DNA of 64,000 nt from Rhizobiaceae bacterium. GTDB lineage: Bacteria; Pseudomonadota; Alphaproteobacteria; Rhizobiales; Rhizobiaceae. Location of the stretch: positions 108,074-172,073 of the forward strand of contig JABABQ010000032.1 in NCBI GenBank assembly GCA_014238155.1, written 5' to 3'. Both the position numbers and the translations under genes were made by a program. The notes under the pieces were generated by a model. The model did not search any database. It saw only the letters and a list, made by a program, of their open reading frames with translations, and was not told the DNA's origin. Of the stretch, positions 26,809 through 35,234 are shown one piece after another; within the stretch, counting starts at the first letter, position 1, and each line of letters opens with the position of its first letter.

Positions 26809-27044
26809 GGAGAAAATTTAATGCCTCCAGTTGTCCGCCCTTGAAAACTGCATGACAGGCCATACTCACGATTATGCGTAACAATCGGCCAATCCCGATC
26901 TCACACATATCCAAAGCATCTTTGCCGATTGACAAATTTTCTGTTTCGCCTGAATTATTGGCCCGTAATCGGGCCGTCAATTTGTGGTACCGGAAACATT
27001 CAATTGATCATGCGATCGCCCCTTTATGCGAGATGGACAAGCCG

Positions 27045-27659
27045 ATGAGCGAGGAAACAACTGTCAGCTTCACGGAAATGAAGCACGGCACTCTGGAAGA
27101 TTACGAACTTCTGCACGAATTGGAGAAGCCGTTCCTGAGCATGACTGCAGACAGGGTTGTTGCTGAGTTGCGCCGTCAGGGAGAGGTGTCTTTGGAAGGT
27201 TATAAAATCACCCGGCTCGACCACGCCCTGCAATCTGCCAGCCGTGCCCACCGGGAAGGGGCAGACATCGACTGGGTTGTGGGAGCTTTGCTGCACGACA
27301 TTGGTGATGGGCTGGCTCCGCAAAACCATGACCGCATGTCTGCAGAAGTGATCCGCCCATTCGTGCGTGAAGAAGTATCATGGGTTGTCGAACATCATGG
27401 CATTTTTCAAATGCTTTATTATGGCCACCATTACGGCTGGGACCGAAACGCCCGGGACCAGTTTAAGGATCATCCCAGTTTCGATGCCTGTGCAGAGTTT
27501 TGCGAACGTTGGGACCAGTCGTCTTTTGACCCTGATTACCAGGCTGAAAGCCTGGAGTTCTTTGAGCCGATGGTGCGTGAAGTATTTGGCCGCAAGGCCC
27601 ATGACAGCTCCGTGCAACGGTCGGGTTACGCCGCTGGCTTGCCACCGCTTGCTGCCTGA
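27045..27659 (+). CDS. HD-domain protein related to PhnZ/TmpB-type oxygenases
   Basis: A 204-residue HD-superfamily protein. Metal-binding residues follow the HD pattern: His in TRLDHALQSASRAHREG, HD in LLHDIGDGLAP, His in NHDRMSAEVIRPF, paired His in VVEHHGIFQ, and Asp in CERWDQSSFDPDYQAESLEFFEPMV. This layout resembles the small mixed-valent diiron oxygenases PhnZ and TmpB, which cleave phosphonate C-P bonds, more than nucleotide phosphohydrolases. No phosphonate gene is nearby, so the substrate is open. Start chosen at MSEETTVSF; an ATG at 27033 is close by, and the long extension back to 26874 looks non-coding. Confidence 0.75.
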   Translation: MSEETTVSFTEMKHGTLEDYELLHELEKPFLSMTADRVVAELRRQGEVSLEGYKITRLDHALQSASRAHREGADIDWVVGALLHDIGDGLAPQNHDRMSAEVIRPFVREEVSWVVEHHGIFQMLYYGHHYGWDRNARDQFKDHPSFDACAEFCERWDQSSFDPDYQAESLEFFEPMVREVFGRKAHDSSVQRSGYAAGLPPLAA

Positions 27660-27673
27660 TACTGGAACTGATC

Positions 27674-28135
27674 ATGAAAATCATAGTTGATGATTTGCGC
27701 GGTCCAGAAATAGCAGCACTGCTGGAGGCCCATCTGGATTTAATGCGGTCCCAGTCGCCGCCCGAAAGTGTGCACGCACTCGATCTGGACAGTTTGCGCC
27801 AACCGGATATTACATTCTGGACCGCCTGGGAGAACGGCGAACTGTTGGGATGCGGTGCCCTGAAGCAAATGCATGATGGGCAGGGAGAGATCAAATCGAT
27901 GCACACGGCGAAGATCGCCCGTGGGAAAGGTATTGCCGCCAAACTTTTAACCCATCTTGAGGATCACGCCAGATCGATGGACCTCACCCGACTGAGCCTG
28001 GAGACCGGAACGCAGGATGGTTTTGTTCCGGCTCGCACGCTCTACACCAAATTCGGCTATGCACCCTGTCCGCCCTTTGGCGATTACGCAGAAGACCCCA
28101 ACAGCACCTTTATGACAAAGCAGCTGTCGGGTTGA
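27674..28135 (+). CDS. GNAT-family N-acetyltransferase
   Basis: A 153-residue GNAT. The acetyl-CoA pyrophosphate loop is visible as ARGKGIAAKLLTHLEDHAR (R/Q-x-x-G-x-A), after GEIKSMHTAKI, and the C-terminal beta-bulge region reads LSLETGTQDGFVPARTLYTKFGYAPCPPFGDY, as in YafP/PhnO-type acetyltransferases that act on small amines or amino acids. It follows the HD-domain gene by 14 bases and may share its transcript. It is convergent with trpE(G), two bases apart. Substrate unknown. Confidence 0.88.
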   Translation: MKIIVDDLRGPEIAALLEAHLDLMRSQSPPESVHALDLDSLRQPDITFWTAWENGELLGCGALKQMHDGQGEIKSMHTAKIARGKGIAAKLLTHLEDHARSMDLTRLSLETGTQDGFVPARTLYTKFGYAPCPPFGDYAEDPNSTFMTKQLSG

Positions 28136-28137
28136 TA

Positions 28138-30303
28138 TCAACGCCGTCGCGCCAGATGGGCGACAACATTTTCGATCATGCGCATGCCCGCATCCTGTCC
28201 CAGTGACATTATGCTCTCCGGATGGAATTGCACGGCCGCTACCGGCTCGCTTTGATGCTCGATGCCCATGATGATGCCATCTTCAGTTTCCGCCGTTATC
28301 CGCATTGCATCCGGCAAAGATTCTGCGTTGGCATAAAGCGAATGATAGCGTCCGATTGTGGTGTTCCTGTCGAGCCCGGAAAACAGCAATGAATTATCCT
28401 GCAGCGTAATCCGCGAGGGCTTGCCGTGCATTGGCACGTCCAACTGATCCAATTTGCCACCAAAAGATTCAGCAATTGCCTGAAGCCCCAGACAGACCCC
28501 AAATAGAGGAATATTCCGGTTGCGGGTTTCGGCAATCGTTGCAGCACAGCCAAAATCCTTAGGGTTTCCCGGTCCGGGCGACAAAACAACGAGATCAGGG
28601 TCAACCTGATCAAACATCTCCGTCGGTACCGGTGTACGTATGGTCGTCACAGCAGCGCCAGTCTGGCGAAAATAATTTGCCAGCGTGTGAACAAAACTGT
28701 CTTCGTGATCGACCAGCAGGATGCGCACACCGTCGCCAACGCTGGCGGTTTCTCGCCCCGATCCCGCCGCATTGCCAAGGCTTACATCGCGGATGGCAGT
28801 CAACATGGCTGATGCTTTCAGCTCGGTCTCGGCCTCTTCTTCTTCAGGATTGCTGTCATACAGCAACGTGGCACCAGCACGCACTTCGGCAATACCGTTC
28901 TTGATGCGCACGGTGCGCAGTGTCAGGCCGGTGTTCATGTTGCCGTTAAAGCCGACCATGCCCACCGCCCCACCATACCAGGCCCGCGCACTCTTTTCAT
29001 TCTCCTCGATGAATCGCATCGCCCACAATTTGGGGGCACCCGTGACCGTTACGGCCCAGGCGTGTGACAGGAATCCGTCAAAAGCATCCATACCCTTGAG
29101 CAATCGACCTTCAATGTGATCAACTGTGTGAATGAGACGGGAATACATTTCAATCTGGCGACGGCCGATCACCTTCACCGATCCAGGTTCGCAGACGCGG
29201 CTTTTATCATTTCGGTCCACATCGGAACACATGGTCAGTTCCGATTCATCCTTTTTAGAGTTGAGCAATTTCAAAATCTGCTCACTGTCCTCAATCGGGT
29301 CCTTGCCGCGTCGGATTGTGCCGGATATCGGACAGGTTTCAATGCGTCGCCCCTCGACGCGCACAAACATTTCGGGGCTCGCACCAACCAGATATTCGCC
29401 ACTGCCCAAATTTATGAAGAACGAATAGGGAGACGGATTGATCTGTTTCAACTTGCGTGAAATTGCCGAGGGAGAATTGACACAACGCTCGGTAAACACC
29501 TGCCCTGGAACCACCTCAAACAGATCGCCGCATTTGAATTTCTCTTTGGCCTTTTCAACCAGACGGGCGTATTCGCCCGGCTCGTGATCCCCCCTGCCCG
29601 GATCCTGGGAAGCTGGTACGAAAGGCACATCTTCACCACCACGCTCCAAACCTGTTGTCTCAAATTCACCGATGGCGAAATCATAGCGTTCATGCCATGC
29701 CTCGGCGGCGTGGTGATCAACCACAAGAATCTCATCGGGCAAGAACATCACCATATCGCGCTGATCATCGGGGCGCTCAAGTTTTAGGTCGATCGGGTCG
29801 AACTGGAAGCAAAGGTCGTAGCCAAATGCACCGTAGAGCGCCAGATTCGGATCGGCGTCACTGCGGAACAGGTCAACAATAATTCGCAATACCGAGAACA
29901 CCGTAGGACCCCGGGATCGCATTTCTTCAGATATAACCCCGTCTGGTTGTTTGACCTGAATATCAATGCTTCGATCCCGCCGAGAAACAGCATCAAAATG
30001 AGGATGGTTCTGCAGCGCGGGCTCGATAAATTGCAGCAGGACAATGCCTCGATCATTGTAGGCCTCAATCGCTACTGAACGTCCTTTCGACACGACTCCC
30101 AAGGGCGGATCGACAATGGCTGTATCCCACCGGGTATAACGTCCCGGATATTCATAGTTTGATGAAAACACCGCTCCCCGCCGACTGTCCAATTTGTCGA
30201 TATAAGACGAAATTGCATTGGCGTAGGATGTCGAAAATCTCTGCCGGGTAATTGTGACACCACCGTTGGTAGTGAATTCAAACAAGGGGTCTGTGCTGTT
30301 CAT
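28138..30303 (-). CDS. trpE(G): Fused anthranilate synthase TrpE(G)
   Basis: A 721-residue fusion of the chorismate-binding component I and the glutamine amidotransferase component II. The TrpE part ends near residue 520 (typical blocks [67 protein letters not shown]). The amidotransferase follows with nucleophile C604 in FGVCLGLQ and H694/E696 in QFHPES. It makes anthranilate from chorismate and glutamine. Of three in-frame ATGs, that at 30303 ([10 protein letters not shown]) is outside the terminator hairpin and has a GCGAGATGG site before it; 30339 directly follows the U-tract. Fusion and attenuation are typical of Rhizobiales. Confidence 0.95.
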   Translation of the reverse strand: MNSTDPLFEFTTNGGVTITRQRFSTSYANAISSYIDKLDSRRGAVFSSNYEYPGRYTRWDTAIVDPPLGVVSKGRSVAIEAYNDRGIVLLQFIEPALQNHPHFDAVSRRDRSIDIQVKQPDGVISEEMRSRGPTVFSVLRIIVDLFRSDADPNLALYGAFGYDLCFQFDPIDLKLERPDDQRDMVMFLPDEILVVDHHAAEAWHERYDFAIGEFETTGLERGGEDVPFVPASQDPGRGDHEPGEYARLVEKAKEKFKCGDLFEVVPGQVFTERCVNSPSAISRKLKQINPSPYSFFINLGSGEYLVGASPEMFVRVEGRRIETCPISGTIRRGKDPIEDSEQILKLLNSKKDESELTMCSDVDRNDKSRVCEPGSVKVIGRRQIEMYSRLIHTVDHIEGRLLKGMDAFDGFLSHAWAVTVTGAPKLWAMRFIEENEKSARAWYGGAVGMVGFNGNMNTGLTLRTVRIKNGIAEVRAGATLLYDSNPEEEEAETELKASAMLTAIRDVSLGNAAGSGRETASVGDGVRILLVDHEDSFVHTLANYFRQTGAAVTTIRTPVPTEMFDQVDPDLVVLSPGPGNPKDFGCAATIAETRNRNIPLFGVCLGLQAIAESFGGKLDQLDVPMHGKPSRITLQDNSLLFSGLDRNTTIGRYHSLYANAESLPDAMRITAETEDGIIMGIEHQSEPVAAVQFHPESIMSLGQDAGMRMIENVVAHLARRR

Positions 30304-30339
30304 CTGCCATCTCGCTGTTTGACTGCCAGACCGGGACAT

Positions 30340-30366
30340 AAAAAAACCGCCCGGAAACTGGGCGGT
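30340..30366 (-). terminator. trp attenuator: rho-independent terminator
   Basis: On the minus strand ACCGCCC (30346-30352) and GGGCGGT (30360-30366) form a perfect seven-pair stem with a seven-base loop, followed by seven T (30340-30346). It lies between the leader peptide and the trpE(G) start. A competing antiterminator can form from GGCGG at 30396-30400 with CCGCC in the arm at 30360-30366, and a 1:2 hairpin from CGTGG at the Trp codons (30414-30418) with CCACG at 30391-30395. Confidence 0.9.
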
Positions 30367-30401
30367 CAGGGTCATTTTGCAAAACTATCCCGTGGCCGCC
30401 T

Positions 30402-30446
30402 TTAGCGAGCCCACCACGAAGAAAGATTTTTGCGTTTCATCATCAT
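30402..30446 (-). CDS. trpL: trp leader peptide
   Basis: A 14-codon reading frame, MMMKRKNLSSWWAR, with two adjacent Trp codons at the end, 36 bases upstream of the attenuator terminator. Length and the WWAR ending match the Sinorhizobium meliloti TrpL peptide (14 residues, ending WWWAR). There is no ribosome site before the three ATGs, and a promoter-like pair ends seven bases upstream, so the mRNA is probably leaderless, as in S. meliloti. Ribosome stalling at the Trp codons would expose the antiterminator. The first of the three ATGs is taken as the start. Confidence 0.9.
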   Translation of the reverse strand: MMMKRKNLSSWWAR

Positions 30447-30453
30447 GGACAAA

Positions 30454-30482
30454 TGTCTAACCCCGGCTGGGTCTGCATGCAA
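30454..30482 (-). promoter_or_regulatory. Candidate trpL-trpE(G) promoter
   Basis: On the minus strand TTGCAT (30477-30482) and TAGACA (30454-30459) are 17 bases apart, and the -10 ends seven bases before the trpL ATG, which would give a leaderless transcript. Each hexamer matches the consensus at only three of six positions, so the support is mainly the position. Confidence 0.4.
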
Positions 30483-30902
30483 GTGATCTTGTGAAACGTT
30501 GACTGGCAAATGTGTTTCGAAGGGTCCGGCCGACTTTGCAACCACCCGGACCCTTCGTCACCGCCCGTCCCCCGGGCGTGGTCATTTTCCTACGTATCGT
30601 GTGGCGCCCGTATCCTACCAGCGCGCGCTGCACCAATGACCTTTGTCTATATTTCCGCATGCCATGCAGAATTATTATAATATGCTTAACCTGCAGGTTT
30701 ATATCAAATGAATTTTAATTAATCTACTGCAATAAAAAATCGACTAATATTATGTCTTTACAATAAGTAAGGGCAAAATTTAGGATTTATTTCAGATTCA
30801 CATTATCGATTTTTTCTGCAATTTTCCAAAAATACGCAGAAAATCACTCAATGATCTGCAAAAAAATCAAACGGTGACAACTGATGAGAATTGCACAACT
30901 AA
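30483..30902. other. Gene-free region with two strong inverted repeats
   Basis: No credible gene in these 420 bases; the right two-thirds is AT-rich. A 12-base inverted repeat, CGAAGGGTCCGG (30518-30529) with CCGGACCCTTCG (30546-30557), has a 16-base loop. A second, CGCCCG (30562-30567) with CGGGCG (30573-30578), has a five-base loop and is followed by TGGTCATTTT. They may end transcripts from the DUF2333 operon or be part of a small RNA; neither has a clean T-run. Confidence 0.45.
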
Positions 30903-32021
30903 CTAGCGGTCCAAAACGTCGCGCATTTCAACCAGATTGGCGCGCACTCTCAGGATATAAAATCCCATCGTCGCCAAATGTGTTGGCATGATCCAGCTCG
31001 CCTCATGGCCGTTGGAAATGATTCCAGGTGTCAAGTTGAGGGCCGAACGCAACTGATCTTCGGTGCGCACCCAAATCTGCTCGAGATTACGATTGGCAAC
31101 CACTTCGCTGAAATCGGTCCGGGCCGCAGCCAAAATGCCGGAATAGGCGTAAAGCTCACCATAGGCGAACCAGAATCGGTCATCAGCACGGGGATCGAAC
31201 CAGCCCATATTGCTGGCCTCCATGCGGGTGCGCAATATATCAGACGTCGATCCGATATCCTTGGTGATGCGATCAAAAAACTCCAGCAGATTATCCGGGC
31301 GGGCATCAAAGTTGGTGACGCAAGTCTGCAATTCCTGATTGAACGCGGCGAGCTTTTTCTGTGCCCGACGATAGTTGGACTGGGTGGTGGTGCGGAAACC
31401 GAATGGGTCGAGGGAGAAATACCAGCTGTCTTCGTCATAGGCCAGGCTGGTACGCGCATCCTGTAGGTTTTGATTGATGCCGGATGTGCCGCGAACGCGA
31501 CCCAGACGATCAACCAGTTCAATAGTGGTGCGGCGCAGCGCTTTGTTGATGCCGAGTTGGAACGCCGCCTTGTTGTCAAAATAAGGCGTGTTTTTCCAGG
31601 GAATGCCGAAAAAGCCCAGTTTGGCGAAAGGAGTCGAAGGAATCCAGGTATTCTGGTTGACGTTGAAATCGATCAGATCGGCGGTTGCCTGCACAATGCT
31701 GGACTGCTGACAGCGTTTTGCTGAATCATCTGCGCCGCTAATTGTAGTGCCTGCTGAAGGTGTTCCGGTTTCGGTGGCATATGTTTGAGCATAATCGCGA
31801 TCATAGCCAGGCCAGAACTGAGTGATGGCGAAAAGATAAACATAACTGGCGATAATAAACAGGACCACCAACCCGACACCTGACTTCAGCATCCAGCCCC
31901 GCTTGGTATACCACTTGCCAAAAGCCACAAACGGCCAAAGCCCCAAAGCAATCGACCAACCAATCCCCTGACCGATCAGATTGAATATGCGGGCGAATAA
32001 ATTGACGATTGGATCTAACAT
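30903..32021 (-). CDS. DUF2333 family membrane protein
   Basis: A 372-residue protein matching DUF2333. The N-terminus has an amphipathic stretch (LFARIFNLIGQGIGWSIALGLWPFVAFGKWY) and one clear membrane helix (SGVGLVVLFIIASYVYLFAITQFWPGYDRDY, residues about 47-68). The rest, about 300 residues, would be periplasmic, helical, with WFDPRADDRFWFAYGELYAYSGILAAARTDF and TPGIISNGHEASWIMPTHLATMGFYILRVRANLVEMRDVLDR. No function is established for the family. Last gene of the AAA+ cluster, 23 bases after the DUF6638-like gene; its membrane topology suggests it is the cluster's envelope component. Confidence 0.8.
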   Translation of the reverse strand: MLDPIVNLFARIFNLIGQGIGWSIALGLWPFVAFGKWYTKRGWMLKSGVGLVVLFIIASYVYLFAITQFWPGYDRDYAQTYATETGTPSAGTTISGADDSAKRCQQSSIVQATADLIDFNVNQNTWIPSTPFAKLGFFGIPWKNTPYFDNKAAFQLGINKALRRTTIELVDRLGRVRGTSGINQNLQDARTSLAYDEDSWYFSLDPFGFRTTTQSNYRRAQKKLAAFNQELQTCVTNFDARPDNLLEFFDRITKDIGSTSDILRTRMEASNMGWFDPRADDRFWFAYGELYAYSGILAAARTDFSEVVANRNLEQIWVRTEDQLRSALNLTPGIISNGHEASWIMPTHLATMGFYILRVRANLVEMRDVLDR

Positions 32022-32044
32022 TGGCGACTTTCGGTCCCGACAGA

Positions 32045-33331
32045 TTATGTGTGCGTGCCGAACATCTTGGTTCGGAAGTGTGATTTGTTACTCAAGTAGG
32101 TGTCCTGCACCCGTTCGACAACATGTTGCTTCAATCCGCCACCCCACTTGGCATAGTCGGAATAGAAGGCAGGCTTGTTGAAAACATAGCGGGTTACAAA
32201 ATCAAACGGCACGTAATCTGAGATCAACCGATTGACCAGCCACTGATCATCGTGCCCGGGCTTGGCCCGTGAAAGGATAAACTTTCCACGCGCATCTATT
32301 TCTTCCAGATCGACCGTGGCCCAGGCTTCATATTCGCGTTTGGCCCATAGCAGGAACGGCAAGGTTCCCTCTTTTTCGACAAGTGAAGTATTTGAATTCA
32401 CCCAGCTTTTTAACCAGCGATTGGAGGTTGGATTGTGCTTGCGTTTGGGTGCCTTGTGAAATGCCAGCATGGTAATCAGCGTTTCGATGCGGTGATCGAG
32501 ATAACCGGTGCGTTCAATCCATGAGCCGCGCGGAATATCGACCCGACCTGTGTCCACCAGAAAGCGATAAACCAGATCGAGATCATTGCGGTCGATATAA
32601 CTGACCTGCCAGGGGCGGCTGCGGCGGAACCCGGGTGCCGACGAATCGCCAATCACTGTCGTCTCGCGCTCGTCGATGAATACATAAACACCACCAAAAT
32701 GGCTCGACCAGAACGTGTTGTGTCGAAACACCACTTCGGTGGGGACCAAATCATTGGTGCGAATATCACCGGTGGACTTTGCCAAAGCGACCATCTCATT
32801 AAGCATGTCATCGTCGCGCCAGGCGTCCGGTTCTTTGGTCAGTCGATCCATCTTGAGGCGCAGATCAAGTGCTCGCTTGGCGAGATTCTGCCCGGTAAAC
32901 ACCTTGAACTCGACCTGTTCGATCGACAACAGGTCTTCAATATCATGAGCTTCCAGAATGGGGTCTTCGATCTCGCCATACACAACATCCTTGATGGTAA
33001 GCGCATTGATGGCTTTGGCGTTACCTTCAAAAAACTGATGCATCAGTTTTCCGGTGTTGGAAAAAGCTGTGTGAACCACAGGCAAATTTACCTGGTTGGG
33101 AGACAAGATAATAAATCGCCGATTGATACCGTGTGGATCTAGATATTGCGGATCGTCAAGTTCCTCAGCCACTTCTGGAGAAAAACCCGTCATGTCGATG
33201 CGAAATTTCGTTAGCCCGGTCTCTTTCAGGCCAAAGCCCGACAGTGCCTGATTATAACGCTCAATCAGATGCGGCTCAACAACCGGCATCATGCGACCGA
33301 AGATCAGTTCAGATTCTTCCAGCAGTTTCAC
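32045..33331 (-). CDS. DUF6638-like protein of the AAA+ cluster
   Basis: A 428-residue soluble protein that I match by eye to DUF6638, a family known mainly from alpha- and gammaproteobacteria. Regions that stand out: ELIFGRMMPVVEPHLIERYNQALSGFGL at the start, INRRFIILSPNQVNLPVVHTAFSNTGKLMHQFFEGN, and a C-terminal WLVNRLISDYVPFDFVTRYVFNKPAFYSDYAKWGGGLKQHVVERVQDTYLSNK. No catalytic motif is evident. Its ATG overlaps the stop of the AAA+ ATPase gene by four bases, so the two are translationally coupled, which points to a physical complex. Confidence 0.72.
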   Translation of the reverse strand: MKLLEESELIFGRMMPVVEPHLIERYNQALSGFGLKETGLTKFRIDMTGFSPEVAEELDDPQYLDPHGINRRFIILSPNQVNLPVVHTAFSNTGKLMHQFFEGNAKAINALTIKDVVYGEIEDPILEAHDIEDLLSIEQVEFKVFTGQNLAKRALDLRLKMDRLTKEPDAWRDDDMLNEMVALAKSTGDIRTNDLVPTEVVFRHNTFWSSHFGGVYVFIDERETTVIGDSSAPGFRRSRPWQVSYIDRNDLDLVYRFLVDTGRVDIPRGSWIERTGYLDHRIETLITMLAFHKAPKRKHNPTSNRWLKSWVNSNTSLVEKEGTLPFLLWAKREYEAWATVDLEEIDARGKFILSRAKPGHDDQWLVNRLISDYVPFDFVTRYVFNKPAFYSDYAKWGGGLKQHVVERVQDTYLSNKSHFRTKMFGTHT

Positions 33332-35232
33332 CAGCGCCCGTCCTTCTTCATGGCTTCCATTTCAACAATCGCACGCTCCCGTTGGCGCTCGCGGCGAATT
33401 ATTTCTTCGACAGCAGCACTGTCCGATTTGTCGGTATAGCGGAATTCTGAGTCAGCGTAGCGGTTGATCTCCTGCATCACCATATCCATCGTGAAGGGTG
33501 AACGCAGTTCGGCAATCATGTCTCGCTTGGCATCATATGGTTTGTGCATAAATACCTCAGGCGTTTCAAACCACACGTCCGGCAATTCGATGTCCATCGC
33601 CCGCATCTTGATGGCATCGGTAATATTCTTGATGGCGCGACCGGTAAAGCGCGGCTCGGCTCTTTTGATCATGTGGAGATAACTGCCAATATCGGCCAAA
33701 GTCTTCGGCTCTCCAACATCGTTCATATACCGGTCGTAGACAATGACCATGCCCTGTTCCTGTGGTTTGGACAGGTCGGCATAGGCCTCACTAACTGCTT
33801 TTTTTATCACCTGCGCTTCAAACAAGTCATGATCGCCCAGCGGAATCTTGTGGTTTTTTCCTGCCAGAAGTGCAAATATATCAATGTAGTCATCGCGGGT
33901 TTGAGGTCCGTCCACCAGCCAGCGAGCACCAGCCCTTTGGCGCAACGCATCGTCTACATTTTCCGGATAATTGGAGAACATGCCGAAAGCACAATTTCCG
34001 CGCACGACGGTTTTTGCACCAGCAAAACTCTCCATCAATACAGCAGTCACTTCCTGCTGGCCCGCGGAGGCCCGATCGTCAGAGCGTTTGGCAGCCACCT
34101 GGTCGATATCATCTACCGTGCCAAAACCGATCGTCTTGCTGTTCAACACATTGGTGACAAACTGTTTGCAGTTTTGACCGGACTTTCCCTGATAGGAGGA
34201 AATCTGGTCAACTCCGAAATTCTCGTAAGTGAAGCCGTATCCGGCCACCTGACAATAGTCGTTGATCATTCCGGCAATCATCTGGATCAGGATCGTCTTG
34301 CCTGTTCCCGGTGAACCGTCACCGATGAAGGTGAACAGGAACCCGCCCAGTTCAACAAATGGGTTCATTTGCCGCTCAAAATCGTAGGCCATCAACATTT
34401 TTGACAGTTTGATGGCCTGATACTTGGCAATGTGGTTGCCGATAATTTCGTTCGGTTGTTTGAACTGCATCACCAGTCTGGAACGCTTCGCTCCTGGCGC
34501 CACATCAAAACCGTTCAGCTCGAACCCATCGCTTTCCAGGCGCAAATGCACCTGCTCAAAACTTCCCAATGCCCCGAACCGAGCTCGCCTTTGCAGCAAC
34601 TCATCCATAGACAGGCGCACAGATTCACGCGCGCGGGCGGTCATGGTTTGATCGTCGGAACAGGACTGGATAGCCTCATCAATACAGGCGATCAATCCTT
34701 TCAGCGCGTCCTGCGGCGTGTCAAAAAGGAAGTCAGGTTCGCCGACATCATTGGCAGGTTCACCCTCCTCCGGCAGCATTTGCAACAAATAGGCGGCAGC
34801 TGAAAATGCAGCAATATAGGCAGACGATTCAACCAAGGCGCGAAACCGGTCCATTTCCTCACCCGACAAGTCGCCCGCCAGATTCTTGCGCGTTAAGGCG
34901 TCCAGACCGGTCTGCTCAGCAAACTTGTCACCGATTGCCAAGGCAACCGCCAAAGCCCTTCTGGTTTTGAACAACAGACCGTGCTGTGCCAGCGACAACA
35001 ATCCATCTTCGGGATTGATGGTGGCGATGGATTTAGTGAACTCAACTTTGTGGGTGTGTTTAGTGCCGGCGGTGGAAACGGTGGAGACAAAGCGGCGGCG
35101 GGTGCCGGCAATTTCGGTCTGGCTTTCGGTTTTTCCGGTTTTGACCTGCACAAAATTGGTCACAAGTGACTGGGCAACCGCACGATGCGTTTCAATCTCG
35201 GATTCACGTAATGTGGTCAGACCAATATCCAT
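33328..35232 (-). CDS. AAA+ ATPase of an uncharacterised five-gene cluster
   Basis: A 634-residue protein. The N-terminal 290 residues are a helical domain of unknown fold. The AAA+ module follows: Walker A GDGSPGTGKT (304-313), Walker B-like FGTVDDIDQV (about 370-379), sensor 1 region FGMFSNYPENV (about 417-427) and arginine-finger-like LRQRAGARWLVDGPQ (about 430-444). A winged or lid domain and a basic C-terminus with RRERQRERAIVEMEAMKKDGRW close it. It resembles MoxR/RavA-like remodelling ATPases in layout, but I would not place it in a named family. Neighbours overlap or abut: two bases after the upstream gene, four-base overlap with the DUF6638-like gene. Confidence 0.8.
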   Translation of the reverse strand: MDIGLTTLRESEIETHRAVAQSLVTNFVQVKTGKTESQTEIAGTRRRFVSTVSTAGTKHTHKVEFTKSIATINPEDGLLSLAQHGLLFKTRRALAVALAIGDKFAEQTGLDALTRKNLAGDLSGEEMDRFRALVESSAYIAAFSAAAYLLQMLPEEGEPANDVGEPDFLFDTPQDALKGLIACIDEAIQSCSDDQTMTARARESVRLSMDELLQRRARFGALGSFEQVHLRLESDGFELNGFDVAPGAKRSRLVMQFKQPNEIIGNHIAKYQAIKLSKMLMAYDFERQMNPFVELGGFLFTFIGDGSPGTGKTILIQMIAGMINDYCQVAGYGFTYENFGVDQISSYQGKSGQNCKQFVTNVLNSKTIGFGTVDDIDQVAAKRSDDRASAGQQEVTAVLMESFAGAKTVVRGNCAFGMFSNYPENVDDALRQRAGARWLVDGPQTRDDYIDIFALLAGKNHKIPLGDHDLFEAQVIKKAVSEAYADLSKPQEQGMVIVYDRYMNDVGEPKTLADIGSYLHMIKRAEPRFTGRAIKNITDAIKMRAMDIELPDVWFETPEVFMHKPYDAKRDMIAELRSPFTMDMVMQEINRYADSEFRYTDKSDSAAVEEIIRRERQRERAIVEMEAMKKDGRW

Positions 35233-35234
35233 AT

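Noticed and set aside
26764..26812. CTCCTTG and CAAGGAG could form an RNA hairpin that hides the hpaF ribosome site
   Set aside because: With the promoter at 26780-26808 the transcript starts near 26773, so the upstream arm at 26806-26812 would not be in the RNA.
30518..30578. SRP (4.5S) or 6S RNA gene
   Set aside because: The conserved SRP core and the 6S bulge sequences were not found; only the inverted repeats can be supported.
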